Positions 1-8,126 of a stretch of DNA of 64,000 bases are shown piece by piece (positions within the stretch are counted from its first letter, which is position 1; each line of letters starts with the position of its first letter). This DNA comes from Noviherbaspirillum massiliense JC206 (GTDB taxonomy: Bacteria > Pseudomonadota > Gammaproteobacteria > Burkholderiales > Burkholderiaceae_D), in NCBI RefSeq assembly GCF_000312045.1, contig NZ_HE978635.1, positions 672,774-736,773 on the forward strand, written 5' to 3'. Made by a program: the position numbers and the translations under genes. Under the pieces are notes generated by a model. That model made no database searches and was not told the origin of the DNA. It was given only the letters and a program-made list of their open reading frames with translations.

Positions 1-784
1 CGTGCACGACTTCAGCCATCGGCGGCGACCCTTTCCTGTGAAAGCCGATGTGGCCGGCGGCCGGTGCCAGCTTGCCGTGCCGGCTGGCGACTTCGGCTTC
101 GATGCGCTCGATGATGCGCTGCGCCTCCTCGCCACGGCCGTGCGCGAGCAGCCAGCGCGGGCTCTCCGGCACGTCGCGCCGTACCAGCAGGATCGCCACT
201 GCCAGTACGCCGCCCAGCACGAAGCCGGCACGCCAGCCCAAAGTCGGTCCGAGCACCCGCGTGTCGAGCAGCAGCAGCGACAGGGCTGCACCGAAGGCGG
301 CGCCGATCCAGAAACTGCCATTGATCGCGAGATTGACCCGGCCGCGCACCCGCGCCGGAATCAGTTCGTCGATGGCGGAATTGATCGCGGCATATTCACC
401 GCCTATGCCCAGCCCGGTGATGAAGCGACACACTGCAAAGAAGGCGAAGCCATCCGCAAAGCCGGTGGCGAGCGTGGCGCACATGTAGACGGCGAGCGTG
501 ACCAGGAACAGCTTCTTGCGGCCCAGCCGGTCAGCCAGGCGGCCGAACACCAGTGCACCGATGACCGCGCCTGCCACATACAGCGACCCCGCCCATCCGA
601 TCTGCCCGGCCGTCAGTCCGAGCGTGTCGGGACGTTCCAGTACGGCGCCAATCGAGCCCACCAGTGTCACTTCCAGGCCATCCAGCACCCAGGCGATGCC
701 GAGCGCCAGCACCACGCGCCAATGCCAGCGCGACCAGGGCAGGCGGTCGAGGCGGGAAGGAATGTCGCTGCGCGTCAAAGCCAT
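1..784 (-). CDS. MFS transporter, N-terminal part (cut by window edge)
   Basis: Reading leftward from an ATG at 784 the frame stays open to the window edge, so only the first ~261 residues are visible. They show a first transmembrane helix around VVLALGIAWVLDGLEV, then the MFS loop 2-3 signature GRLADRLGRKKLF and the helix 4-5 motif RFITGLGIGGEYAAI. The last motif is typical of the sugar/metabolite:H+ symporter branch (AraE, PcaK and ShiA-like carriers). It is an inner-membrane secondary transporter; the substrate cannot be read from this part. The opposite strand also carries long open frames here, but they have no membrane pattern. Confidence 0.85.
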   Translation of the reverse strand, partial: MALTRSDIPSRLDRLPWSRWHWRVVLALGIAWVLDGLEVTLVGSIGAVLERPDTLGLTAGQIGWAGSLYVAGAVIGALVFGRLADRLGRKKLFLVTLAVYMCATLATGFADGFAFFAVCRFITGLGIGGEYAAINSAIDELIPARVRGRVNLAINGSFWIGAAFGAALSLLLLDTRVLGPTLGWRAGFVLGGVLAVAILLVRRDVPESPRWLLAHGRGEEAQRIIERIEAEVASRHGKLAPAAGHIGFHRKGSPPMAEVVH

Positions 785-931
785 CTGTCCTTGTCCTCCG
801 CCCCTGTCTGCTTTTGCCAAAGGATGAAAAAACTATTGTTACCCGCTTGTTGAAAGACGGTATCCATTTGCATCAAACCATGGCCATGCCGGGCACGTCA
901 TCGTGGCGCACGCCCGGGAAGAAATGCGAAC

Positions 932-1504
932 TCAAGCGAGCAGCCCGGTGGCTGCGGTCGCCAGTGCCAGAAGTGCGGCACCTATCGAGCCGGCCAGCAG
1001 CCATCGCTTGCGTGTCAGGACGGTAATCGACGCCAGTGCGATTGCAATCTGGACCAGCGTCATGGCAAGCGCCATCTTGTGGTGCGGCCGCAGCATTGCA
1101 TCCGCTTCCGCATCGAGCTTGTCCGCTTGCGCCTTGAGATGTTCCGCCTCGCGCCGGACCTCTTCCTTCTCCGCCTCGTAGCGCTTGGCATCGTTCAGGA
1201 ATTCATCTCTTTTTTGTGGATCTTCCGTCTGGCGTGCGGCAGAGCGGGAAATGAACTCGCGTGTCGACTTGGCCTGATAGTAGGCCCACTGGTCGCTTGC
1301 CTGCGTGAGTTTTGCAATGCTGGAACTCTTCAGGATCTCGGCTTCGACACTGGTGCTGCCGCTCTGATAGCTGAACACGGCGCCGATCGTCGAAAGAATC
1401 GCGGTCAGCAAGGCAATCCGCTGCGCGAGACGATTTTCCCTGGACTCTTCTTCCAGCATCTGTTCATGCAGTCCCCGGACTTCGATTTCGGTTTCTTCCG
1501 CCAT
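932..1504 (-). CDS. DUF4337-type membrane protein
   Basis: About 190 residues from the chosen ATG at 1504, which has a purine-rich GGGGAAAGG just upstream; a start at 1564 would add 20 unconserved residues. The protein has one hydrophobic helix near the N-terminus (RIALLTAILSTIGAVFSY), a long charged Glu/Lys/Ala-rich coiled coil in the middle (roughly residues 75-130) and two hydrophobic helices at the C-terminus. This helix, coiled coil, two-helix layout matches the uncharacterised DUF4337 family. No catalytic motif is visible. It stands alone, with a convergent-free gap of about 110 bp to the next minus-strand gene. Confidence 0.7.
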   Translation of the reverse strand: MAEETEIEVRGLHEQMLEEESRENRLAQRIALLTAILSTIGAVFSYQSGSTSVEAEILKSSSIAKLTQASDQWAYYQAKSTREFISRSAARQTEDPQKRDEFLNDAKRYEAEKEEVRREAEHLKAQADKLDAEADAMLRPHHKMALAMTLVQIAIALASITVLTRKRWLLAGSIGAALLALATAATGLLA

Positions 1505-1615
1505 CGCCTTTCCCCTGCCGTTGCTCCTGCTTTCATCCAAGCGGGAATCTGGCATTTGACCCAATTCAAGGCTTTTCCGTTTCAGGCGCGGCCATGCCGG
1601 CTGATTCGCACCGGT

Positions 1616-2848
1616 TCATGCGCGCAACTTCCTGCAAAGCACATCAAAGCCTGCGCGGTACGCTGCCGCGAGTTCTCCCGCCTTTTCTTCAAGCCGCATC
1701 CGGTCCACCGCCATGGCTTGCCGGATTCCCCGGGCGGTTTCCCATACATCCACGGTCGTCGCCATGCCCTGCTCTTCCCATGCGGCGGCGAAGGCATCCT
1801 GCTTGGTCAGCCGGCCGCTCTGCACAGGATGCATGAGATTAATGCGCGGCATGCCAAAAGCCATGGCGACGATGCGGCCATGCAGGCTGCTGCCGCAATA
1901 GGCGCGGCTGCTGGCGATCAGGGCGCAGATTTCCCACAGATGGACGGACGTGAATATTCTGACGTGCGGGGACCGCATGCATGCCGCAAGCCGCCGGTAG
2001 CATTTCAGCTCGTCATGCCAGGGCGCGGTGCCGGCACGGAACAGGACCACGCCTTGCTCGCGCGCAAGATCGTCGAACTGGGTGGCGAGTTCGCCCAGAA
2101 TTTCATCATCGTCGAAGCTGGTGTTGAACTGTACCGCGACATACCCATGCGGAAAGGCAGACAGCAGCTGAGCAACTTCCCCCTCCTGCGCGCGGCGACG
2201 GATCTCTGTGCCGAACAGTTCGGCCGTCATGACGGCGGGATCGGGCAGCAGCCGGGTGTCGACACCGCCTGCGTGCAGCAAGACCTGAGTTCGCCTGTCG
2301 CGCACGCCGACAGCATCCGCAGCGTTCAAGTTTGAGAGAACCTCCGCTTGCATGGCCGGTTCACAGGCATCGAAATCGACACCGCCGACGCCGTTGTAGA
2401 TGATATGGCGTGCACATGGAAACAGACTGCGCGGCACCGTGTACGGCGCATGTCCCGCAAGCCCGAGTTCTTCGCGCGCCCATTGCATTGTTCCTTCAGA
2501 ATGCGCATCGAAGCGCGCGATCACCTGCCGCGCCTGGGCGGGTTCGAGCAGCATCACGGCGGCTTCCCATGCAGTACAGGTCAGCAATTCGCCGCCGGCA
2601 TGCATGATGTCGACCGGTCGCTCGCCCCATTCTTTGGCGATTTGCGCGATCGCTTGCACCTGATGGCCGCCGCAGGCGCGCAGGTCGCGACTTGCCAGAC
2701 CGGCGAACACCAGCTTCCTTTCGCCCAGCATGGTCGCAGCCACATGCGGGAACAACAGATCGCCAAAGTTGTGACGGTCGAATGCGCCAAACAGGATGAC
2801 GGGAATGTCTGACGCAAGCGTTTCCATCGCTGCAGAGGCCGTGATCAA
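1616..2848 (-). CDS. Polysaccharide pyruvyl transferase family protein
   Basis: About 410 residues with the layout of the PF04230 pyruvyl transferase family: an N-terminal ILFGAFDRHNFGDLLFP segment like the family's start (N-x-GD), a central VGVRDRRTQ block and a C-terminal SSLHGRIVAMAFGMP block (the conserved S-x-HG). Members transfer pyruvate from PEP to sugars of exopolysaccharide or cell wall glycans. The TTG at 2848 overlaps the stop of the upstream phosphofructokinase gene (TTGA), suggesting translational coupling; an ATG at 2827 is an alternative start. No glycosyltransferases lie nearby, so the acceptor is unknown. Confidence 0.8.
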   Translation of the reverse strand: MITASAAMETLASDIPVILFGAFDRHNFGDLLFPHVAATMLGERKLVFAGLASRDLRACGGHQVQAIAQIAKEWGERPVDIMHAGGELLTCTAWEAAVMLLEPAQARQVIARFDAHSEGTMQWAREELGLAGHAPYTVPRSLFPCARHIIYNGVGGVDFDACEPAMQAEVLSNLNAADAVGVRDRRTQVLLHAGGVDTRLLPDPAVMTAELFGTEIRRRAQEGEVAQLLSAFPHGYVAVQFNTSFDDDEILGELATQFDDLAREQGVVLFRAGTAPWHDELKCYRRLAACMRSPHVRIFTSVHLWEICALIASSRAYCGSSLHGRIVAMAFGMPRINLMHPVQSGRLTKQDAFAAAWEEQGMATTVDVWETARGIRQAMAVDRMRLEEKAGELAAAYRAGFDVLCRKLRA

Positions 2849-3954
2849 TCACCAAAGCTGATGCCGATGTCGCGCGCAGTCTGCAGCGTGTCGCTGTCCA
2901 GCGGCACGCCCTTCATGCGGCCGGTGACTTCTTCCAGCGCGACATATTCCACGTTCGGGAAGGCCAGCGACACCATTACGCCCGAGCGGCCCTGGTCCAG
3001 CGCACGCACTGCAGCGGCACCGAAGCGCAGCGCGGCGAGGCGGTCGAAGGCAGTCGGGCTGCCGCCACGCAGCAGATGGCCCAGCACTACCACCCGGGTT
3101 TCCTTGCCGGTACGCTCCTGCAATGCGGCGGCAACCCGTTCGCCGATGCCGCCGAGGCGTTCGGAATGCCCGGCGGCGGCGGCTTCCAGCACTTCGCGGT
3201 GGCCGCCGACAGGATGCGCCCCTTCTGCCACCACCACGATGGAATACATGCGCCCGAGGCGGTCGCGGCCGCGCACCCGCTCCGCCACCTTCTCCACATC
3301 GAAGGGAATTTCCGGAATCAGAATGCTGTGGGCGCCGCCCGCAATGCCGGCATGCAGCGCGATCCAGCCCGCATAGCGGCCCATGACTTCCACCACCATC
3401 ACGCGCTGATGGCTTTCGGCCGTGCTGTGCAGGCGGTCCAGGCATTCGGTGGCGAAGGACACCGCGGTATCGAAGCCGAAGGTGGTGTAGGTCTTGTCGA
3501 GGTCATTGTCGATGGTCTTGGGCACGCTCACCACGCGCAAGCCCTTGCGATGCAAGGCATGGGCGATGGCCAGCGAGCCGTCGCCGCCGACGGAGATGAG
3601 GGCGTCCAGCTTTTCCCGCGCAAAGAAGTCCACGATCTCGCCCGTCCGGTCGGTTTCCCGGATGCTCCCGTCCGGCATCTGCATCGGAAACCGCAGCGGG
3701 CTGCCCTTGTTGGTCGTGCCCAGGATCGTGCCGCCCAGATGCGCGATGCCGCGCACCCGATCCAGGGTGAGACGGACTACGGCGCCTTCCGGATAGCGCT
3801 CGGGCGAGAGGATGCCGTTGAAGCCGTCGCGAATGCCATAGCATTCCCAGCCGCGCTTGTTGGCGGAAAGGGCGACCGCCCGGATGACGGCATTCAGGCC
3901 CGGGGCGTCACCCCCGCCGGTATTGATGGCAATGCGCCGAATCATTGTCGACAC
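2845..3954 (-). CDS. pfkA: 6-phosphofructokinase
   Basis: Phosphorylates fructose 6-phosphate in glycolysis. Numbering from the ATG at 3945: NTGGGDAPGLNAVIRA at the N-terminus (nucleotide loop), GGDGS at 120-124, PKTIDND at 142-148 with the catalytic Asp, a MGRYAGWIAL substrate block and LRGGSPTAFDR near the C-terminus. The phosphoryl donor determinants are Gly at the E. coli 104 position and Lys at the 124 position. This is neither the classical ATP pair (Gly/Gly) nor the PPi pair (Asp/Lys); such Gly/Lys enzymes are known and described as ATP-dependent. I prefer a GTG start at 3954 because GAGGAG lies 6-8 nt upstream; 3945 is the alternative. Co-transcribed with the pyruvyl transferase gene. 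Confidence 0.92.
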   Translation of the reverse strand: MSTMIRRIAINTGGGDAPGLNAVIRAVALSANKRGWECYGIRDGFNGILSPERYPEGAVVRLTLDRVRGIAHLGGTILGTTNKGSPLRFPMQMPDGSIRETDRTGEIVDFFAREKLDALISVGGDGSLAIAHALHRKGLRVVSVPKTIDNDLDKTYTTFGFDTAVSFATECLDRLHSTAESHQRVMVVEVMGRYAGWIALHAGIAGGAHSILIPEIPFDVEKVAERVRGRDRLGRMYSIVVVAEGAHPVGGHREVLEAAAAGHSERLGGIGERVAAALQERTGKETRVVVLGHLLRGGSPTAFDRLAALRFGAAAVRALDQGRSGVMVSLAFPNVEYVALEEVTGRMKGVPLDSDTLQTARDIGISFGD

Positions 3955-4164
3955 TGAAGCTCCTCTAAGAAAATCAGGTGGATGACAGGCCAAGTGGCCT
4001 GGCGGCAAGAGCCGCCATCCGGCCTTGCTTGCGACGCCAGTCGCCGATCTTATCTTCCGGACGTCAGGGAATGATTTTCCTCCTGCCGCAGGATAGACTC
4101 AGGATTTGGCACAATGTGCCGTCCTTCATTTTGATCCTGCAAAAGGCAGTCGATCTCAATCACG

Positions 4165-4377
4165 ATGAATCCTGAACTTTTGCAACTCTTGCTCACCCGC
4201 CAGATGCCCTACGGGAAGTACAAGGGACGGCTGATTGCCGATCTGCCCGGCCATTACCTCGGCTGGTTCGCGCGCGAGGGCTTTCCGCGTGGCGAACTCG
4301 GCACGCTGCTGGCGCTGATGTATGAACTCGACCACAACGCCTTGCGGCATTTGCTCGATCCCTTGCGCGAGCGGTAG
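4165..4377 (+). CDS. DUF3820 family small protein
   Basis: A 70-residue protein carrying MPYGKYKGRLIADLPGHYL followed by GWFAREGFPRGELG. The pattern MP-aromatic-GK-(Y/H)-KG-x-x-(I/L)-x-DLP-x-x-YL-x-WF is the hallmark of the DUF3820 family, sometimes labelled a putative quorum-sensing-regulated virulence factor from its Pseudomonas member. The family is a small soluble cytoplasmic protein with no proven activity. Transcribed alone; the next plus-strand gene is about 270 bp away. Confidence 0.85.
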   Translation: MNPELLQLLLTRQMPYGKYKGRLIADLPGHYLGWFAREGFPRGELGTLLALMYELDHNALRHLLDPLRER

Positions 4378-4646
4378 CAACACGCTTTCCGCAGCTGTTG
4401 GGCGGAAACCAACGCCGAAGCGGCACAAGACGCTCCCGGTCCGACTCTTCTTCCATGCGGATCACGGCCTGCAAGCCTGGCATACGCCAGGACTGCATCG
4501 AAAAAACGCTTTCATTTCAAGCTTCTGCATGGTTTCTCCACGCCAGGCTGCACGGCTGGCATGAAGGCTGCTGAAGTTGGGCGTCGTGCACCACCTGTCG
4601 ACGCACGAATGGCAGCCAACTCAACCAAGCCTGAAGGAGAAACATC
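4378..4646 (+). other. Intergenic, no gene recognised
   Basis: This gap separates the DUF3820 gene from the small peptide gene. Frames on both strands are short and lack family motifs. It ends with a clear AAGGAGA ribosome binding site 7-8 nt before the ATG at 4647, so it should carry that gene's promoter, but I cannot point to convincing -35 and -10 boxes. Confidence 0.5.
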
Positions 4647-4868
4647 ATGAGTACCATCCACATCCACGATTTGCACAATGCCCGCGAACTCGATGCCGGC
4701 GTCATGGCCAAGGTTCACGGCGGGCGGTTCAGGAAGGGGCTGATGGTTCCCGACTACAAGGAGCCGGAGGTCTATTACGACGACGGCATCAATATCTATA
4801 CTTCCGACCCGTCGAAGAGCAACGTCGGTTACGACTCGCCCTTCACGCCCATCCCCCATCCTGCGTGA
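4647..4868 (+). CDS. Small protein with a double-glycine-like leader
   Basis: A 73-residue protein with a strong ribosome binding site (AAGGAGA). The first 26 residues end ARELDAGVMAKVHGG. Counting from the second Gly as -1, Leu is at -12, Met at -7, Val at -4, and Gly at -2 and -1, which is the pattern of leaders cut by C39 peptidase/ABC exporters of class II bacteriocins and some modified peptides. The remaining 47 residues are rich in Tyr, Asp and Pro (PEVYYDDGINIYTSDP) and have no Cys. I do not recognise the mature part. No exporter, C39 peptidase, immunity or modification gene lies beside it, so secretion is inference only. Confidence 0.6.
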   Translation: MSTIHIHDLHNARELDAGVMAKVHGGRFRKGLMVPDYKEPEVYYDDGINIYTSDPSKSNVGYDSPFTPIPHPA

Positions 4869-4899
4869 CCGGGGATCGGCGCCGCATCCCGCGCTCCCG

Positions 4900-5286
4900 T
4901 CAGCCGAGCGGCCGCGCGAAGCTGAGTTCATGCCCGTCCGGATCGGCGATATGGAAATAGCGTTCGCCCCAGGACGCATCCAGCGGCGCGAACGCGGGCG
5001 CGAGACCAGCATCGAGTGCTTTGCGATACATGGCATCCACGTCCGAGACATACAGGATGACGCGCCCCCACCATGCACCTGACGCGCGCGCATCGGCGAT
5101 CAGGTTCAGGAAGGAGGGGCCGACCGTGAACGAGGTGAATGCCGCATCCGGGCCGCCATACCTCAGCGGTAAGCCCAGCGCTTCATAGAAGCGCACTGCG
5201 CTTGCCATGTCGCGCGTTGCCAGCGTAACCGCACTCAGGGACTCGATCCGCACTCCGTCCGGCACCGCCACTACGCGCCCTGCCAC
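4900..5286 (-). CDS. VOC (glyoxalase/bleomycin-resistance) family protein
   Basis: About 128 residues with one VOC module: a beta-alpha-beta unit SAVTLATRDMASAVRFYEAL followed by the second half ending YFHIADPDGHELSFAR, where the terminal Glu is a usual metal ligand. These small proteins dimerise to form a metal site and act as lyases, dioxygenases or antibiotic-binding proteins; which applies here cannot be told. The GTG at 5286 overlaps the end of the upstream DUF1326 gene by 16 nt, but a GTG at 5253, just before RIESLSAVTL, agrees better with the usual family start. The pair is probably one transcript. Confidence 0.8.
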   Translation of the reverse strand: MAGRVVAVPDGVRIESLSAVTLATRDMASAVRFYEALGLPLRYGGPDAAFTSFTVGPSFLNLIADARASGAWWGRVILYVSDVDAMYRKALDAGLAPAFAPLDASWGERYFHIADPDGHELSFARPLG

Positions 5287-5897
5287 GAGAACGGCGCGTA
5301 TTGCCCGTTGTTGCGCCCGCCGGCATCATCCCAGTCGAAGCCGAGCGCATGCACATGGCTGCGTGCAGCATGGGCAAGCGCAAAGCGGTCGACGGCGGGA
5401 TGGCCGGTGTTCTCAAGATAGAGCGGTTCGGTCGCATCCGGGTTCAGCCCGGTCGCGCCTTCGGCTGCCATGTCGACCAGCTTGGGCGCCGTCACGGACC
5501 ACTTCATGCCATCCCGGTCGAAGCGGATCGGTGCAAAATCGACGCCGGCAAACGATCCGACGAGGCCGGAAAGTGCCGCCATCGGCCCGCCCGCCGCGCC
5601 GCTGACGATCGAAGCGATCGCTTCGCGTTGCGGCGCACTGGCGCGCTCGTCTGCAATGACGCCAACCGTCCAGTTGCCCTTGGCCATTTCCTGCGGCGTG
5701 AAGCCGAGGACGATGAAGCCCAGGCCGTCGAGGGGCTGCTCCCCGAACTGGCCGCGTTCGATCTGAAACGCCATGGCGAAGGTGCATGAACCCTTGCTCG
5801 GCTTGACCGCCATGCGTCCGGGAACACATGGACAAACGTAATCACAACTGCAGGTCTCGTAATACTGACCACTGACATTCCAGGTCGGCGTTGCCAT
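5271..5897 (-). CDS. DUF1326 domain-containing protein
   Basis: About 208 residues starting MATPTWNVSGQYYETCSCDY. The Cys cluster YETCSCDYVCPC followed by a beta-rich body with GFIVLGFTPQEMAKGNW identifies the DUF1326 family, whose function is unknown and which in other bacteria often sits with a DUF2182 membrane protein. No such partner is visible; instead a VOC gene follows with overlapping ends. The ATG at 5897 was chosen because AGGAG lies 7 nt upstream. The four clustered Cys could bind metal or form disulfides; that is inference. Confidence 0.8.
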   Translation of the reverse strand: MATPTWNVSGQYYETCSCDYVCPCVPGRMAVKPSKGSCTFAMAFQIERGQFGEQPLDGLGFIVLGFTPQEMAKGNWTVGVIADERASAPQREAIASIVSGAAGGPMAALSGLVGSFAGVDFAPIRFDRDGMKWSVTAPKLVDMAAEGATGLNPDATEPLYLENTGHPAVDRFALAHAARSHVHALGFDWDDAGGRNNGQYAPFSWQGA

Positions 5898-6166
5898 CAT
5901 CCATCTCCTATTCTTGCTTATGATCGTTTCGGGCTCCCGCGGCATGCCGGTTTGGCCCGGAGCGCGCTGATCCGTGCACGGCTCATGCAGGGATGCCACA
6001 AAATCACTATAGGACAGCGAATCGGGACACAACAGCATCATGTCGAAGTTGTCATTTTTCATGTCTGTCAATACACTTGCCGGTGCAAAATTTTCAATCA
6101 ACAACCGGTGGGTGCCAGGATTGCAGGTCTGCTGCGCAAGCCTGCCGGATCACCCGGAGAATCCTG

Positions 6167-7468
6167 ATGACGTATTTCCCCCAATGGCGCGTGCGGCAAG
6201 GCACCGGTGACGGCCAAGGCGCCGTGATCGGCACGGAAGAACGCCTGCCCTGGCCGCAGACCATCGCGATGGGCATCCAGCACGTGGTGGCCATGTTCGG
6301 CTCCACCGTGCTGGCGCCGCTGCTGATGGGCTTCGATCCCAACCTCGCGATCTTCATGTCGGGCATCGGCACGCTGCTGTTCTTCGTGTTCGTCGGCGGG
6401 CGGGTGCCGAGTTACCTCGGCTCGAGCTTCGCCTTCATCGGCCTGGTGATCCTGGTGTCCGGCTATGGCGGCCAGGGGCCGAATCCGAACATCGGGGTGG
6501 CGCTCGGCGGCATCGTCGCCTGCGGCATCGTCTATGCGCTGATCGGCCTCGTAGTGATGGCCATCGGCACCAACTGGATCGAAAAGCTGATGCCGCCGGT
6601 GGTCACCGGCGCAGTGGTGGCCGTCATCGGCCTGAACCTGGCGCCGATCGCGGTCAAGGGCGTTTCCGGCAACAGCTTCGATGCCTGGATGGCGCTGGTC
6701 ACCATACTCTGCGTCGGTCTGGTGGCGGTGTTCACGCGCGGCATGGTGCAGCGCCTGCTGATCCTCATCGGCCTGCTGCTGGCCTATCTCATTTATGCCG
6801 TGCTCACCAATGGAGCCGGCCTGGGCAAGCCGATCGACTTTTCCGGCGTGGCCAATGCCGCCTGGTTCGGCGTGCCGCATTTTGTCTCGCCGGTATTCAA
6901 GGCTGATGCGATGGCCCTGCTGGCGCCGGTGGCCGTGATCCTGGTGGCGGAAAACCTGGGCCATATCAAGGCGGTCAGCGCCATGACGCACCAGAACCTC
7001 GACCGCTACATGGGACGCGCCTTTGTTGGCGACGGCGTGGCCACTGTCCTGTCGGGCAGCGTCGGCGGCACCGGCGTTACCACCTATGCGGAAAACATCG
7101 GTGTCATGGCGGTCACGAAGATCTATTCGACGCTGGTGTTCGTGGTGGCCGCGGTGATCGCACTGGTGCTCGGGTTCTCGCCGAAATTCGGCGCCGTCAT
7201 CCAGACCATTCCCGGCCCGGTGCTGGGCGGCGTGTCGATCGTGGTGTTCGGCCTGATCGCCGTCGCCGGGGCGCGTATCTGGGTGGAAAACCGGGTCGAT
7301 TTTTCGGATAACCGCAACCTGATCGTGGCAGCCGTCACCCTGGTGCTGGGCGCCGGCGACTTCACCCTGAAGCTGGGGCAGTTCTCGCTGGGCGGGATCG
7401 GGACCGCGACCTTCGGCGCGATCATCCTGCACGCCTTGCTGTCTTCGGGCTCCGGGCGCAAGGGCTGA
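6167..7468 (+). CDS. rutG: Pyrimidine permease, RutG-like (NCS2 family)
   Basis: About 433 residues with the NCS2 uracil/xanthine permease fold of 14 transmembrane segments. From memory it matches E. coli RutG along its full length: ERLPWPQTIAMGIQHVVAMFG at the start, GGRVPSYLGSSFAFIG, the MPPVVTGAVVAVIGLNLAPI block, the substrate-site segment VILVAENLGHIKAV and GSVGGTGVTTYAENIGVMAV. It imports uracil or thymine by proton symport. The ATG at 6167 has GGAG seven nt upstream. The rutA-F genes are not in the window, so it is a stand-alone permease here. A strong terminator follows directly. Confidence 0.88.
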   Translation: MTYFPQWRVRQGTGDGQGAVIGTEERLPWPQTIAMGIQHVVAMFGSTVLAPLLMGFDPNLAIFMSGIGTLLFFVFVGGRVPSYLGSSFAFIGLVILVSGYGGQGPNPNIGVALGGIVACGIVYALIGLVVMAIGTNWIEKLMPPVVTGAVVAVIGLNLAPIAVKGVSGNSFDAWMALVTILCVGLVAVFTRGMVQRLLILIGLLLAYLIYAVLTNGAGLGKPIDFSGVANAAWFGVPHFVSPVFKADAMALLAPVAVILVAENLGHIKAVSAMTHQNLDRYMGRAFVGDGVATVLSGSVGGTGVTTYAENIGVMAVTKIYSTLVFVVAAVIALVLGFSPKFGAVIQTIPGPVLGGVSIVVFGLIAVAGARIWVENRVDFSDNRNLIVAAVTLVLGAGDFTLKLGQFSLGGIGTATFGAIILHALLSSGSGRKG

Positions 7469-7492
7469 CACCGCGCCGCTTCCGTTTCATGC

Positions 7493-7519
7493 AAATGGCT
7501 CCTTCGGGAGCCATTTTTT
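7493..7519 (+). terminator. Rho-independent terminator of the rutG-like gene
   Basis: A perfect 8-bp stem, ATGGCTCC at 7495-7502 and GGAGCCAT at 7507-7514, encloses a TTCG tetraloop and is followed by a run of T ending at 7519. It lies about 25 nt after the permease stop codon. Confidence 0.9.
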
Positions 7520-7544
7520 GTAGGGTGCGCATGGCGCACCCTAC
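7520..7544. repeat. Palindromic repeat, GTAGGGTGCGC type (copy 1)
   Basis: GTAGGGTGCGC and GCGCACCCTAC are inverted around a central ATG, giving an 11-bp perfect stem just after the terminator of the permease gene. The same arms occur twice more, at about 60702-60762 and 60908-60962, with larger interiors. This suggests a dispersed intergenic REP-like family in this genome. Confidence 0.75.
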
Positions 7545-7587
7545 TTTCTTCTCCGGCGCGAAGAAGCCGTTCTAAAGCGAAAAGCAT

Positions 7588-8031
7588 TCAGTTCCTGACG
7601 ATCAGCACCACCCCGCCGACCAGCAGCAGCGCGCCGAAGATGCGCCAGGCATTGATGCTGTGCTGGGCAAAGCCGACCGCGCCGAAATGGTCGAGGATGA
7701 GCGAAGTGCACAACTGCGCCGTCACCAGGATGCTGATCAGGCTGGCCGCGCCCAGCTTCGGCGCGACGAAGATCGAGGTCGCGATGTAGTAGGCGCCGAG
7801 CGCTCCGCCAAGCCAGGCCCAGACCGGCACCTTGGAAACGGTTTGCAGCGACGGCCAGGGCGCGCGCGTCAGCAGCGCATAGGCCAGCAGGCATAGGGAG
7901 CCGACGCTGAAAGACACGAAGGCAGCGAGGATCGGACTGCCGATGATGGAACGCAGCGAATTGTTGACACCGACCTGGATGGAAAGCGCGGCGCCGGCCG
8001 CAATCGCGGCGAGGACAGAAAGCAAGTTCAT
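7588..8031 (-). CDS. DMT-superfamily transporter, YdcZ/DUF606 type
   Basis: A 147-residue protein with five hydrophobic helices: LLSVLAAIAAGAALSIQVGVN at the start, PILAAFVSFSVGSLCLLAYAL, AWLGGALGAYYIATSIFVAP, SLISILVTAQLCTSLILDHF, and a last helix ending VGGVVLIVRN. The N-terminal GVN motif, the LG-GG-LGA-Y segment and the length fit the YdcZ (PF04657) half-size drug/metabolite transporters. These probably dimerise in the inner membrane; substrates are unknown. It is transcribed leftward and converges with the permease gene. Confidence 0.85.
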   Translation of the reverse strand: MNLLSVLAAIAAGAALSIQVGVNNSLRSIIGSPILAAFVSFSVGSLCLLAYALLTRAPWPSLQTVSKVPVWAWLGGALGAYYIATSIFVAPKLGAASLISILVTAQLCTSLILDHFGAVGFAQHSINAWRIFGALLLVGGVVLIVRN

Positions 8032-8126
8032 TGACGTTCTTTCGGTAGCATGAAATGAAATGCGCTTCGTGTACCGGGAGCATTCCGGCCGAAGCGCTCA
8101 GTTGTTGCGACGGCCTGCGGGGCAGG

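Noticed and set aside
6098-7471. A 457-codon minus-strand frame opposite rutG
   Set aside because: His/Asp/Gln-rich composition typical of an antisense frame; the plus strand is a complete NCS2 permease.
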